A stretch of 62,014 nt of DNA from Thiotrichales bacterium (lineage in GTDB: Bacteria > Pseudomonadota > Gammaproteobacteria > Beggiatoales > Beggiatoaceae). The stretch covers positions 1 through 62,014 of the forward strand of contig JADGEH010000018.1 of NCBI GenBank assembly GCA_016744475.1. Reading direction: 5' to 3'. The position numbers and the translations under genes are program-made. Positions 1 to 9,051 of this stretch are shown in pieces; within the stretch, counting starts at the first letter, position 1; each line of letters starts with the position of its first letter. The notes beneath the pieces were generated by a model. The model did not search any database. It was not told where the DNA came from and saw only the letters and a program-made list of their open reading frames with translations.

Positions 1-49
1 GCGTTATCCCTCGCATATAACTGATGTATTTTGGCTATATTCTCATTCT

Positions 50-668
50 CAAGCGCTTAAAACACATATAGATAAATTAATATTTATACTGTATTACATA
101 GAAGAACTATCCCACTTATGATGTCATGGGGCTCAATTTTAAAATAGGAAAATCTACAACAGAAGCTTATGTCAATACACTATTTTCTATTTTAGAAGAG
201 ACTCAGAAACGTTTAAAAGCTTTCACAACTCGCTGATAATGAAGTTATTTTAGTGGATGCTGCTGAGCACTCACACTATCGGCATAAGGACTATGATGTG
301 CAAAAAAAACTACAGTGGAAAGAAACATCAACACACCTTAAAAAATACTCTCATTTCAACTAAATATCAAAAAATTCTTTATATTGGAAAAACAGTGCCA
401 GATTCAATATATGACTACGCATTAAAAACCTAGACAATCAAAGAAAAACCCTGATCCAACACTGACTAAAGAGCAAAAGAAATACAATAAAATGATGAGT
501 AAAAATCGAGTTTATGTTGAAAATGCTATTGGCGGAATAAAACGATTTCAAATACTGGTTAATCGTTTAAGAAACAAATCTGATTTCATTAAGAATGCCA
601 TTATCAGTCTTGCTGCTGGATTATTTAATCTTGAAAATTCATTTGTAATTCAGTCAGTTGAAGGATAG
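50..668 (+). pseudogene. Degraded IS5-type (DDE_Tnp_4) transposase remnant
   Basis: Conceptual translation gives transposase-like pieces spread over different frames and broken by stops. A middle piece contains YSGKKHQHTLKNTLIS, resembling the YSGKKKRHTLK motif of DDE_Tnp_4 transposases. The last piece contains NRVYVENAIGGIKRFQILVN followed by RLRNKSDF, resembling the C-terminal catalytic region of the same family, and ends at the TAG at 666-668. Several frameshifts and early stops mean it cannot make a full enzyme. The 5' boundary is approximate. No terminal inverted repeats were identified, so only the relic of the gene is called. Confidence 0.7.
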
Positions 669-809
669 GTAAGTCTATTGAAACAGCACTTAAGGAAAGC
701 TAAAGCACGAACGAAAGAAGCTCTTTACAAAGCCATAGCTCAAAGCTTGGATTTGATAACTGCCTCCGATGCCAAAGGCTGGTTTAGACATGTTGGGTAT
801 CAAATGTGA
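669..809 (+). pseudogene. IS630-type transposase C-terminal fragment
   Basis: A 43-codon stretch (from 678) reads LLKQHLRKAKARTKEALYKA and then IAQSLDLITASDAKGWFRHV, ending in GYQM and a TGA at 807-809. This is the usual C-terminal tail of IS630-family DDE transposases (the form LRKAAARTxEALW...YFxHAGY). It is in the same frame as the preceding IS5-type remnant and is separated from it only by that TAG, so two unrelated transposase tails lie end to end. Nothing upstream of the tail survives. It is relevant because TA-flanked mini-elements of the kind mobilised by IS630 enzymes occur throughout the window. Confidence 0.65.
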
Positions 810-897
810 AATTGCTATAGCTGGTGGCTTGACAGTCCAAAGTAGAGAGATAAGAATCGCTTGAATTTTAATCTGAGACCCATTAACGGAATTTACG

Positions 898-1251
898 ATG
901 TCAGAAAAACTAGATAAGGTGGTGGCCGAGGCCATCAAAAATAAAGAGCAACGTGCGCAGAGTTATCGAGAAAAGGCGCTGAACATGTACCCCTGGATTT
1001 GTGGGCGATGTCAGCGTGAATTCACCCGTGCAAACCTTCAGGAATTGACCGTTCATCACCGCGATCATAACCATAGCAACAATGCGGAAGATGGCAGCAA
1101 CTGGGAGTTATTGTGCCTTTATTGTCATGATAATGAACATCAACGCCAACTTGAGCATGATAGGCAGGGTCATGTGGAGGTTGGCAGCACCACTGAATCA
1201 GCGACCTTTAACCCGTTTGCGGATCTGCGGGCGATGATGGATAAAAAATAA
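898..1251 (+). CDS. yajD: HNH nuclease family protein YajD
   Basis: The 117-residue protein matches Escherichia coli YajD in length and layout. A YPWICGRCQREF segment supplies the first Cys pair, LTVHHRDHNHSNN the HNH histidines, and NWELLCLYCHDNEH the second Cys pair, so a zinc-ribbon HNH fold is expected. The C-terminus NPFADLRAMMDKK is also YajD-like. Family members are predicted nucleases without an assigned pathway. The gene stands alone between transposase debris and a repeat-bearing gap. The ATG at 898 fits the family N-terminus. Confidence 0.9.
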   Translation: MSEKLDKVVAEAIKNKEQRAQSYREKALNMYPWICGRCQREFTRANLQELTVHHRDHNHSNNAEDGSNWELLCLYCHDNEHQRQLEHDRQGHVEVGSTTESATFNPFADLRAMMDKK

Positions 1252-1610
1252 GGCTCGATGATCGGGTTCCCATATTCTGTTCCTACACGCATCCAAAGCA
1301 CCCTCTGCCATTCAGTGAATGGCTTTTTAGCTCCAACGGGGTGGCATTCATATAGCCCAGGGCAACGCCCTGGGGTAGAACGATGATGCCCACCCAGCCC
1401 TGAAAGGGCGACATAAAAGGTGACATGGCGTTTTTTGAATTCAACGGATTAGCCTCTCCTTCAAGGAGTAAGGATAAAATCAACGGCTTACAATACTCAG
1501 TGCTTCACCATCCTTGTCTGCATAGAAATGAATGCTCCTTACCAGCGCATCTTTGCCACATCTGTTTATACTGATAGAACCCTTCATCTTTTCTATCAAG
1601 GTGGTTTTTC
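1252..1610. repeat. Intergenic gap with palindromic repeats
   Basis: This 359-base gap holds no convincing gene. It contains two hairpin-forming palindromes: CCCAGGGCAACGCCCTGGG at 1356-1374 and GCCCTGAAAGGGC at 1397-1409. Such paired motifs resemble dispersed intergenic repeats of other large bacterial genomes. Short ORFs on both strands here look like chance. Confidence 0.5.
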
Positions 1611-4600
1611 ATGTTCAAAGCGTTCCTGTTTTTTTGCAGCTTTTTCATGCTCGTCTGTGTGGTTCAAGCGGCTGATTACAAAGCTTTGTTTCAACAAGCT
1701 CAGCAAGCAGAACAAGCCCAGCAATGGTCGCAAGCGTTAGATTTGTATCATCAAGCTGTGCAGGCCAATCCTCCCGAAAAACCTAAAAATATCGCACTCT
1801 TTCAATACTTTATCGGCACCGTCCAGCAGCGTTTGCAGCATTTTGCTGAAGCTGAAAGCGCCTTTTTGCAGTCCTTGCAATGGCGTGAAGCGCATTTGGG
1901 CGAGAATCACGGGGCGGTGGCGGTCAGCTTGAACGGACTGGCGGGGGTGTATGACGCATTGGGCGATGTTCAGCGGGCTTTGCCTTTGTATCAACGGGCG
2001 TTGCGCATTGATGAGAAGAATCATGGCTTAGAGCATCGCAAAATCGCGGTGGATTTGAATAATTTGGCGGAAACCTATCGCAAATTGGGGCAATTTTCTC
2101 AGGCTGAACCCTTGCTCAAACGTGCTTTGGAAATCGACAAACAAGCGTGGGGATTAAGCAGTCCGCGCATTGCGGTACGCTTGTCGAATTTAGCCGAGTT
2201 GTACCGACAACAAGGCCGTTACGCGCAAGCTAAAGCGCTGTTGTTGCGAGCGCTGGACATCGACCAAGCAGCGCTGAACAACGGCGAAAACGATGTCTTA
2301 AACCTGGCTATTCGGCACAATAATTTAGGCCGTTTATATGTCACTTTGGGAGATTATGCGCAAGCCGATACGCATTATCGCCAAGCGCTAGACATTTGGC
2401 GTGAGCGCTTGGGAGACAGCTCAGCGCAATATGCGGTGGGCTTAAATAACCGCGCTTGGGTGGCGCAGGTTTTAGCCCATTATCCACAGGCTGAGGCGTT
2501 TTATCGTGAAGCCTTGCGCATCAATGAAAACACTTATGGGCAGGCACATCCTGCGGTGGCGACTACGCTGCACAATCTCGCTTTATTGCTCACCGAGCAG
2601 GAACAATACTTAAAGGCTTTGCCCCTGTTTGAACGAGCAAAAATCATTTGGACGGCGCAATTGGGCGCTGAGCATCCTCACCTCGCCATGTTGCTACACA
2701 ACCGCGCCAAGCTAAAACGCGCTCAAGGCGAATACGTGCAAGCCGAAGAGGATTTGCGCCAAGCCATCGCCATTGCTAAAACCGCTGAACAACCCGCTTT
2801 ATTGTGGGCGGTGTTGGATAATCTCAGCCAAACTTTAGCGACTCAGGGACAAACCGACGCGGCGATTTTAGTCGGCAAACAAGCGATCAACACCTTGCAA
2901 CATTTGCGTGTCAATGTGGCACAACTAGAAAAACCGCTGCAACGCACTTTTTTGCAAGACAAAGCAGGCATTTATCAAAGACTCGCCAGCCTATTATTGG
3001 AAGCTGGACGCATTCCCGAAGCACAGCAAGTGCAGCGCATGTTAAAGGAAGAGGAATATTATGATTTTGTGCGCCGTGAGCCAGAACAAGCGGCGGTGCG
3101 CGTGATGACTGCCTCGTTTAATCCCACGGAAAAACCCTGGGTACAACGCGCTCAGACCGTGTATGAGCGCTTGAGCAATATTGGCCAGCAGTTGAAAAAA
3201 ATCCGCTTGAAACCTCGCCCCAGCAGCGAAGAGCAAGCCACCACACAAAGACTGCGCGGTGCCTTCAAACAACAGCAACACGCCTTGCAGCAGTATTTTT
3301 CTGAGTTAAAAACGCAATTTGACACCCAAGCACTGGAACACAGCACACAACAAGCCTTGCGCAGCGATGATCAAAAACAAGTGGCAATGGCGCGTGAATA
3401 CCAAGCCTTGCGCCAAAAAACCCGCTTAAGCCCTGAAGAACAAACTCGCAAACAAATTTTGCGCGAGCAATTCATCGCCGCCCGCCGCAGCTTTAATGCG
3501 TGCTTAAAAACGATGGCGCACAGCACCGATGTAGCAGTGCAGCATCTGGACACCGAACAAGCCTTGCAAGGCACATTACGGACTTTAGGACATGGTGCCG
3601 TGCTGGTTCATTACGTCATGGCGGCGGATAAATTACACATCATTTTAACCACGCCTAACGTGCAGTTATGCCGCGAAGCCAACATCAGCGCGGCACAACT
3701 CAAACAAGACATCAGTCAGTTTCGTGATTTTTTCAAACAGCCCCCCGATCCTCGCCGTCCCCATCTTGCACGTTTTATGTTGGAACAAGCGCACACCCTG
3801 TATCAGCACTTAATAAAACCCATTGCGGCGGATTTAGCCCAAGCCGAGGCGAAAACCTTAATGCTGTCTTTAGATGGAGAATTGCGTTATTTGCCGATGG
3901 CGGCCTTGCATGATGGTCAACAGTATTTAGCAGAGCACTACGCCGTGGTGATTTTCACCGAAGCCGCACGCGATAAGCTCAAAGATGTGCCGCTCAACAC
4001 CTGGCGCATTGCAGGCTTAGGCGTGAGCAAAGCCCTGCGCAATATGAATGCGCTGCCTTCCGTCGAGCAAGAGCTTGAAAGCATTATTCGCCACGGCGCT
4101 CAAGACCCCGATGGCGTAGCCCCAGGCGCGATTAAACTCAACGAAGACTTTAATCAACTGAGCTTGCTTGGCGTTTTAGAACAAGGTTATCCGGTGCTAC
4201 ACATCGCCAGCCACTTCGTGTTTCAACCGCGCACCGATGAAGATGCCTACTTGCTATTGGGCAATGGCGAGATTTTATCGCTGGCTGATATTCGTGTCGG
4301 CTATGATTTCAACGGTGTTGATTTACTCACCCTATCCGCCTGTCAAACCGCAGTGGGCAGTCTGACGCAAGGACAGGAAGTTGAAGGCTTAGGCGCACTG
4401 GCACAAAAACAAGGCGCACGCAGCGTGATTGCGACCTTATGGCCGGTCGATGACCGCAGCACCGGGCTATTCATGCAGCATTTTTATCAAGTGCATGAAA
4501 CTCAACCCGGAGTCACCAAAGTCGCCGCCTTACAACAGGTGCAACAAGCCTTCATTCAAGCCGCACAACGTGCCCAACAGACTCAAATAGCCAATAATAG

Positions 4601-4673
4601 CCCCTTGTATCCAGCAGACTTTATACATCCCTACTACTGGGCACCGTTTGTCTTGATGGGGAATTGGTTATAA
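1611..4673 (+). CDS. Secreted TPR-CHAT domain protein
   Basis: 1020 residues. Residues 1-20 are a Sec signal peptide (FLFFCSFFMLVCVVQA|AD), so the protein is probably periplasmic or exported. About ten tetratricopeptide repeats follow (roughly 25-420, with repeated NNLAxxYRxxGxxxxAExxxxRAL patterns), then a helical linker (450-640) and a C-terminal CHAT caspase-like peptidase domain (about 690-1020). The catalytic dyad is visible: His868 in HIASHF and Cys911 in LSACQT, followed by LGALAQKQGARSVIATLWPV. CHAT proteins are clan CD cysteine proteases related to separase and to the Craspase protease TPR-CHAT. The substrate is unknown. The lipoprotein gene 41 bases downstream is probably co-transcribed. 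The start at 1611 is chosen because the signal peptide begins there. Confidence 0.85.
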   Translation: MFKAFLFFCSFFMLVCVVQAADYKALFQQAQQAEQAQQWSQALDLYHQAVQANPPEKPKNIALFQYFIGTVQQRLQHFAEAESAFLQSLQWREAHLGENHGAVAVSLNGLAGVYDALGDVQRALPLYQRALRIDEKNHGLEHRKIAVDLNNLAETYRKLGQFSQAEPLLKRALEIDKQAWGLSSPRIAVRLSNLAELYRQQGRYAQAKALLLRALDIDQAALNNGENDVLNLAIRHNNLGRLYVTLGDYAQADTHYRQALDIWRERLGDSSAQYAVGLNNRAWVAQVLAHYPQAEAFYREALRINENTYGQAHPAVATTLHNLALLLTEQEQYLKALPLFERAKIIWTAQLGAEHPHLAMLLHNRAKLKRAQGEYVQAEEDLRQAIAIAKTAEQPALLWAVLDNLSQTLATQGQTDAAILVGKQAINTLQHLRVNVAQLEKPLQRTFLQDKAGIYQRLASLLLEAGRIPEAQQVQRMLKEEEYYDFVRREPEQAAVRVMTASFNPTEKPWVQRAQTVYERLSNIGQQLKKIRLKPRPSSEEQATTQRLRGAFKQQQHALQQYFSELKTQFDTQALEHSTQQALRSDDQKQVAMAREYQALRQKTRLSPEEQTRKQILREQFIAARRSFNACLKTMAHSTDVAVQHLDTEQALQGTLRTLGHGAVLVHYVMAADKLHIILTTPNVQLCREANISAAQLKQDISQFRDFFKQPPDPRRPHLARFMLEQAHTLYQHLIKPIAADLAQAEAKTLMLSLDGELRYLPMAALHDGQQYLAEHYAVVIFTEAARDKLKDVPLNTWRIAGLGVSKALRNMNALPSVEQELESIIRHGAQDPDGVAPGAIKLNEDFNQLSLLGVLEQGYPVLHIASHFVFQPRTDEDAYLLLGNGEILSLADIRVGYDFNGVDLLTLSACQTAVGSLTQGQEVEGLGALAQKQGARSVIATLWPVDDRSTGLFMQHFYQVHETQPGVTKVAALQQVQQAFIQAAQRAQQTQIANNSPLYPADFIHPYYWAPFVLMGNWL

Positions 4674-4714
4674 AGCAACGTCTATTTTTCAATCCATTTC
4701 AAAGGAGCACTCTC

Positions 4715-5380
4715 ATGAGCATTCGTTCTATTTCAAGCTTGGTTTTCATCAGCCTGGTGTTATCCGGTTGTTTTGCCACAGGCGGAGGCACCCAAGGCGA
4801 TGATGGCAACCGCACGCGCGTTGAAGGCACAGCATTAGGGGCTTTACTGGGAGCGGGATTAGGTGTCGCATTAGGCGGAGACGCAGAAAGCGCCGCGATT
4901 GGTGCGGCGATTGGTGCGGCGGGTGGTTTTGCATTAGGCAATGAAATCGCTAAACGTAAAAAACGATACAAAACCAAAGAAGATTTAATCGCCGGAGAAA
5001 GCACTCATTTGTCCAATGTTTTGCAAGAAACTAAAAACACCAATCAAGCCCTGCGCAAAGACATTAAACAATACAAAAAAGAAGTGAAAGGCTTGAAAGC
5101 TAAACTCAAACAAAACAAAGCACAGAAAAACAGCTTAAAACACATCAAAACAAAAATTGATCAGCGTCACTCCAATACGCAAAAAAGCCTGCAAGCGGTC
5201 AATAATGAATTAAAAACCACTCAGGCTTTATATGATGACACGCAAAAAACAGCGGGGAGTCAGGATAAAAAATCATTAAAAACATGGCAGGGACGGATTA
5301 AACAACTCAAAGCCCAGAAAGTGCAGTTAGAAAACAATACCCAGCAATTACAAGCCGTGAGCAATACCATTGCGTTATAA
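4715..5380 (+). CDS. Glycine-zipper lipoprotein with coiled-coil C-terminus
   Basis: 221 residues from the ATG at 4715, which has an AAAGGAG ribosome site. An in-frame start at 4664 overlaps the CHAT gene and would bury the signal peptide. The N-terminus ends in a lipobox (VLSGC), so lipidation and membrane anchoring are expected. Next comes a glycine zipper (GTALGALLGAGLGVALGG, then AAIGAAIGAAGGFALG, about residues 40-85) of the kind seen in SlyB-like outer-membrane lipoproteins. The rest is a Lys/Gln-rich coiled coil with heptad-like spacing. Its position after the secreted CHAT protein suggests a shared envelope role, which is inference. Confidence 0.75.
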   Translation: MSIRSISSLVFISLVLSGCFATGGGTQGDDGNRTRVEGTALGALLGAGLGVALGGDAESAAIGAAIGAAGGFALGNEIAKRKKRYKTKEDLIAGESTHLSNVLQETKNTNQALRKDIKQYKKEVKGLKAKLKQNKAQKNSLKHIKTKIDQRHSNTQKSLQAVNNELKTTQALYDDTQKTAGSQDKKSLKTWQGRIKQLKAQKVQLENNTQQLQAVSNTIAL

Positions 5381-5484
5381 CTAAGGTCTGTACGCGCCCA
5401 ACCCCTCGTGCCAGCGCTGGCACGAGAAAATTAAAAACCACCCAGGTTTTATATGATGACACGCAAAAAACAGCGGGGAATCAG
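5208..5484. repeat. 56-bp partial duplication of the lipoprotein gene 3' region
   Basis: Positions 5208-5263, inside the lipoprotein gene, recur at 5429-5484 in the downstream gap with three mismatches. The two copies are in direct orientation 221 bases apart. The second copy follows a perfect palindrome and is no longer in a recognisable reading frame. It looks like a remnant of a tandem duplication or of a replaced gene end. Confidence 0.85.
5405..5426. repeat. Perfect 22-bp palindrome, REP-like
   Basis: Arms CTCGTGCCAGC and GCTGGCACGAG abut without a spacer. The form resembles the REP palindromes at 9013, 9731 and 10395 (CTCGTTCCCAAG...). It could also act as a transcription barrier after the lipoprotein gene, but no T-run follows. 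Confidence 0.5.
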
Positions 5485-5496
5485 TTCACGGAAGAT

Positions 5497-5527
5497 GGAT
5501 AAGGCGCGTCAGTTTGCGCCGTTATCC
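5497..5527 (+). terminator. Possible terminator hairpin between converging genes
   Basis: GGATAAGGCGC pairs with GCGCCGTTATCC across a nine-base loop, with one bulge, and AACTTTTG follows. It sits between the converging lipoprotein and acnD genes. The short T-run makes an intrinsic terminator plausible but weak. Confidence 0.35.
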
Positions 5528-5556
5528 AACTTTTGAAGTTCAAATACCTGTTGACG

Positions 5557-8163
5557 TTACGCAGACTCAGAAGCCAAAAAATCCTGCGCAAATCGCTGCA
5601 ACACCCCACCCGCTTGATACACCAACACTTCCTCCGCCGTATCTAAACGACAAGTCACATTAACTTCTACAGTGTCACCCTGCTTGCGATGAATCACCAA
5701 CGTCAAATCGGTGCGCGGGGTGATGTCGCCTATCACATCAAAAGTTTCCGTGCCATCAATGCCATAGGTTTCACGGGTTTCGCCATCTTTGAACTGCAAG
5801 GGCAGCACGCCCATGCCGACCAGGTTGGTGCGGTGAATGCGCTCGAAACCTTCCGCGACAATCGCTTCTACGCCCGCTAAACGCACGCCTTTAGCCGCCC
5901 AATCACGCGAAGAGCCTTGACCATAATCGGCACCCGCAACAATGATTAAAGGCTGTTTGCGCTCCATGTAGGTTTCGATGGCTTCCCACATGCGGGTTTC
6001 AACCCCTTCGGGTTCGATGCGAGCCAGTGAGCCTTGTTTGATCTCGCCATTGGCATCGCGGCACATTTCATTCAGCAATTTAGGATTGGCGAAAGTAGCA
6101 CGTTGTGCGGTGAGATGGTCGCCGCGATGCGTGGCATAGGAGTTAAAGTCTTCTTCGGGCAAGCCCATTTTATGTAGATAAGCCCCCGCCGCGCTGTCGA
6201 GCATGATGGCGTTGGAAGGTGACAAATGATCAGTAGTGATATTGTCGCCTAACACAGCCAAAGGCCGCATTCCTTTCATGCTACGCTCACCCGCTAAAGC
6301 GCCTTCCCAGTAAGGCGGACGGCGGATGTAGGTGCTTTGTGGTCGCCAGTCATACAATGGACTTTTAGCTTCTTCAATCGTGCCTAAATCAAACATCGGG
6401 TTATACACTTGCTTGAATTGTTCCGGTTTGACGCTGGCGGCGACGATGGCATCGATCTCTTCATCAGAAGGCCAAATGTCTTTTAAGCGGATGTCGTTGC
6501 CATTTTGGTCTTTGCCGAGCACGTCTCGTTCGATGTCAAAACGCATAGTGCCTGCGATGGCGTAAGCAACGACTAAAGGGGGAGAAGCCAGAAACGCTTG
6601 CTTGGCGTAAGGATGAATGCGTCCGTCAAAGTTGCGATTACCGGATAAAACAGCAGTGGCGTAGAGGTCGCGGTCGATGATTTCTTGCTGAATTTTAGGA
6701 TCAAGTGCGCCGCTCATGCCGTTGCAAGTGGTGCAGGCAAAGGCGACGATGCCGAAACCGAGTTTTTCCAATTCAGGCAATAAACCAGAGGCTTCTAAAT
6801 ATAATTGGGCGACTTTAGAACCGGGGGCAAAAGAAGATTTCACCCAAGGTTTGCGCACTAAACCCAATTCATTGGCCTTGCGTGCGACCAGGGCTGCGGC
6901 GACTACGTTGCGCGGGTTGCTGGTGTTGGTACAACTGGTGATGGCGGCAATAATCACCGCGCCATCGGGCATTTTGCCTGCGGCTTCTTCTGCTTGGGCT
7001 TTATCCAAATTGACCGCTATACCGCGTTCGCTTAAGTCGCTGGTGGGCAAGCGGCGGTGCGGATTAGAAGGGCCCGCCATGTTACGCACCACGCTAGACA
7101 AATCAAAGCTCAACACGCGCTCGTATTCAACGTCTTTCAAGCTATCCGCCCATAAACCCGTGGTTTTCGCATAGTTTTCAACTAAAGCCACTTGTTCCGC
7201 ATCGCGCCCGGTGAGTTTCAAATAATCAATGGTTTGCTCATCAATATAGAACAGACCTGCTGATGCGCCGAATTCAGGGGTCATGTTGGAAATCGTAGCG
7301 CGGTCACCGATAGTGAGATTTTTTGCGCCTTCGCCGAAGAATTCCAAATAAGCGGATACGACACGCTCTTTACGCAAGAATTCAGTCAAAGCTAAAACGA
7401 TGTCGGTGGCGGTGATACCTGGTTGGCGTTGACCTGTCAGCTCTACGCCGATAATGTCGGGTAGGCGCATCATGGAAGGACGACCTAACATCACAGTTTC
7501 CGCTTCCAAACCACCCACGCCAATGGCAATCACGCCCAGCGCATCGACATGCGGCGTGTGGCTATCGGTGCCCACGCAAGTATCAGGAAAAGCCACGCCA
7601 TCACGCGCTTGAATCACGGGCGACATTTTTTCCAAGTTGATTTGATGCATGATGCCGTTGCCCGCAGGAATCACATCCACATTCTTAAAAGAAGTTTTTG
7701 TCCATTCAATGAAATGAAAACGATCTTCATTACGACGATCTTCAATGGCACGGTTCTTTGCAAAAGCATCGGTTTCAAAACCCGCATGTTCTACGGCTAA
7801 AGAATGATCCACAATCAATTGAGTCGGCACCACCGGATTGACTTTAGCAGGATCGCCACCTTGATCAGCGATGGCATCGCGTAAACCTGCCAAATCAACT
7901 AAAGCGGTCTGGCCTAAGATGTCATGACACACCACCCGCGCGGGATACCAAGGGAAATCTAAATCACGCTTGCGTTCAATGAGTTGTTTTAAGGCATCGG
8001 TCAGGTTTTCAGGCTCGCAACGGCGCACCAGTTGCTCTGCGAGAATGCGCGAGGTGTAGGGTAGTTTGGCGTAACTACCCGATTTGATAGCTTCAACGGC
8101 GGTGCGGGTGTCGAAGTAATCTAAATCGGTTTTTTCTAGGGATTTGCGGTATTGGGTATTCAT
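5557..8163 (-). CDS. acnD: Fe/S-dependent 2-methylisocitrate dehydratase AcnD
   Basis: 868 residues of the aconitase superfamily. The N-terminus (YFDTRTAVEAI, LPYTSRILAE) and the length match AcnD of the 2-methylcitrate cycle better than the ~890-residue AcnA. AcnD dehydrates 2-methylcitrate to 2-methyl-trans-aconitate during propionate breakdown. 4Fe-4S ligands are visible at AAITSCTNTSNP and FACTTCNGMSG, and the swivel-domain signature is GADYGQGSSRDWAAKG. No prpB, prpC or prpF neighbour is present, so the gene stands apart from the usual prp operon. AcnD enzymes can retain some aconitase activity, so a housekeeping aconitase role cannot be excluded. Confidence 0.85.
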   Translation of the reverse strand: MNTQYRKSLEKTDLDYFDTRTAVEAIKSGSYAKLPYTSRILAEQLVRRCEPENLTDALKQLIERKRDLDFPWYPARVVCHDILGQTALVDLAGLRDAIADQGGDPAKVNPVVPTQLIVDHSLAVEHAGFETDAFAKNRAIEDRRNEDRFHFIEWTKTSFKNVDVIPAGNGIMHQINLEKMSPVIQARDGVAFPDTCVGTDSHTPHVDALGVIAIGVGGLEAETVMLGRPSMMRLPDIIGVELTGQRQPGITATDIVLALTEFLRKERVVSAYLEFFGEGAKNLTIGDRATISNMTPEFGASAGLFYIDEQTIDYLKLTGRDAEQVALVENYAKTTGLWADSLKDVEYERVLSFDLSSVVRNMAGPSNPHRRLPTSDLSERGIAVNLDKAQAEEAAGKMPDGAVIIAAITSCTNTSNPRNVVAAALVARKANELGLVRKPWVKSSFAPGSKVAQLYLEASGLLPELEKLGFGIVAFACTTCNGMSGALDPKIQQEIIDRDLYATAVLSGNRNFDGRIHPYAKQAFLASPPLVVAYAIAGTMRFDIERDVLGKDQNGNDIRLKDIWPSDEEIDAIVAASVKPEQFKQVYNPMFDLGTIEEAKSPLYDWRPQSTYIRRPPYWEGALAGERSMKGMRPLAVLGDNITTDHLSPSNAIMLDSAAGAYLHKMGLPEEDFNSYATHRGDHLTAQRATFANPKLLNEMCRDANGEIKQGSLARIEPEGVETRMWEAIETYMERKQPLIIVAGADYGQGSSRDWAAKGVRLAGVEAIVAEGFERIHRTNLVGMGVLPLQFKDGETRETYGIDGTETFDVIGDITPRTDLTLVIHRKQGDTVEVNVTCRLDTAEEVLVYQAGGVLQRFAQDFLASESA

Positions 8164-8234
8164 GGGTGGTTTCTCAGAGGTATTTCTCGCTCCCTCGTAA
8201 AATGTAGGAACGAGGATGAGGGGAATGTTTAAAG

Positions 8235-8615
8235 TTATCGAATGGCTCGGATGTCTAGTTGTAAACCTAACTCAGTCCAAACACGATCCGTTGTCAAAAT
8301 GGGGCATTGAAGTTCAGAACCTAATGCGAGACAAGCACGATCACCTAACGAAAGCCCTGCAACACGAGTGTGTTGCCACAGGCTTGCGGCGCGCTCAGCT
8401 TGTTGAACAGAAAGCGGTATGATTTGAGTACCTAATGATTCAATGTCTTTACGCAAACTTGTTGTATCGACTTTATTAGCTAAGGCTTTTTGATACACCT
8501 CAGCCCAATTTACGGTAGAAATGAAAGCTTCATTCAGTCGTTCATCAACTATTTCTGCACCGGGTTCATCTTGCAACCATGCCAATAATGCAGAAGCATC
8601 CAGCACCGTTTTCAT
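8235..8615 (-). CDS. vapC: PIN-domain toxin, VapC-like ribonuclease
   Basis: 126 residues with the acidic residues of a PIN nuclease: Asp6 (VLDASALLAWL), Glu39 (NWAEVY), Asp92 (LGDRACLAL) and Asp110 (TTDRVW). These coordinate Mg2+ or Mn2+ for RNA cleavage. Toxins of this class usually cut tRNA or rRNA and are held inactive by a cognate antitoxin. The upstream gene overlaps it by four bases, as is typical of toxin-antitoxin pairs. The RNA target cannot be read from the sequence. Confidence 0.85.
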   Translation of the reverse strand: MKTVLDASALLAWLQDEPGAEIVDERLNEAFISTVNWAEVYQKALANKVDTTSLRKDIESLGTQIIPLSVQQAERAASLWQHTRVAGLSLGDRACLALGSELQCPILTTDRVWTELGLQLDIRAIR

Positions 8616-8857
8616 ATTGCGTTATCCTGTTTACTTTCTTCGCGCCGTTCAGTAATCAACTCATCCGCTAAACTGACTTGTTTGGATACAGACGCAAATT
8701 GTTTTTTTAAGCGTTGTTTTACAGAATAAGTTGATTCACTAGCAGTTGCTTGCCACGTTAAAGTGACTTTTAAATCAGTATTTTTGACTGGTACAGGCAC
8801 GTTTAAATGCAAAATGCCATCTGCGCCTATGTGAGTTTCTACATTGATGTTTTGCAT
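8612..8857 (-). CDS. Putative antitoxin of the VapC-like toxin
   Basis: 81 residues, upstream of the PIN toxin and overlapping it by four bases (ATGA). The N-terminal half (ETHIGADGILHLNVPVPV) resembles the short beta-strand start of small antitoxins that pair with PIN toxins. The C-terminal half is charged and probably wraps the toxin. The antitoxin role rests on gene order and size, since no strong DNA-binding family match is visible. A good ribosome site (GGAG) lies before the ATG. Confidence 0.65.
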   Translation of the reverse strand: MQNINVETHIGADGILHLNVPVPVKNTDLKVTLTWQATASESTYSVKQRLKKQFASVSKQVSLADELITERREESKQDNAI

Positions 8858-9012
8858 GGAGGAGTCCTTTTAAGATTGAATTTGTAAAATTTGCATGACT
8901 AAACTTCATCTTCATAAAATTGATCTTTTTCATCTACCAAAGCAACCTAAAAACCAGTATCAGCAATAATCACAACTTATGACTCCAATCCAGTTTTTGT
9001 TTGTAATCTTTT

Positions 9013-9037
9013 CGTTCCCAAGTGGCACTTGGGAACG
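9013..9037. repeat. REP palindrome (solo copy)
   Basis: CGTTCCCAAG, TGGCA and CTTGGGAACG form a near-perfect hairpin matching the outer half of the REP sequences that flank the tyrosine transposase at 9807-10358. It lies just past the stop codon of the small secreted-protein gene. Confidence 0.8.
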
Positions 9038-9051
9038 AGGTAAGCTAGGTT

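Noticed and set aside
4664-4714. Upstream start for the lipoprotein
   Set aside because: It lies inside the CHAT gene and would precede the signal peptide with polar residues.
8190-8214. Weak inverted repeat CTCGCTCCCT...AGGAACGAG downstream of vapC
   Set aside because: Too imperfect to separate from chance. It may be a decayed REP.
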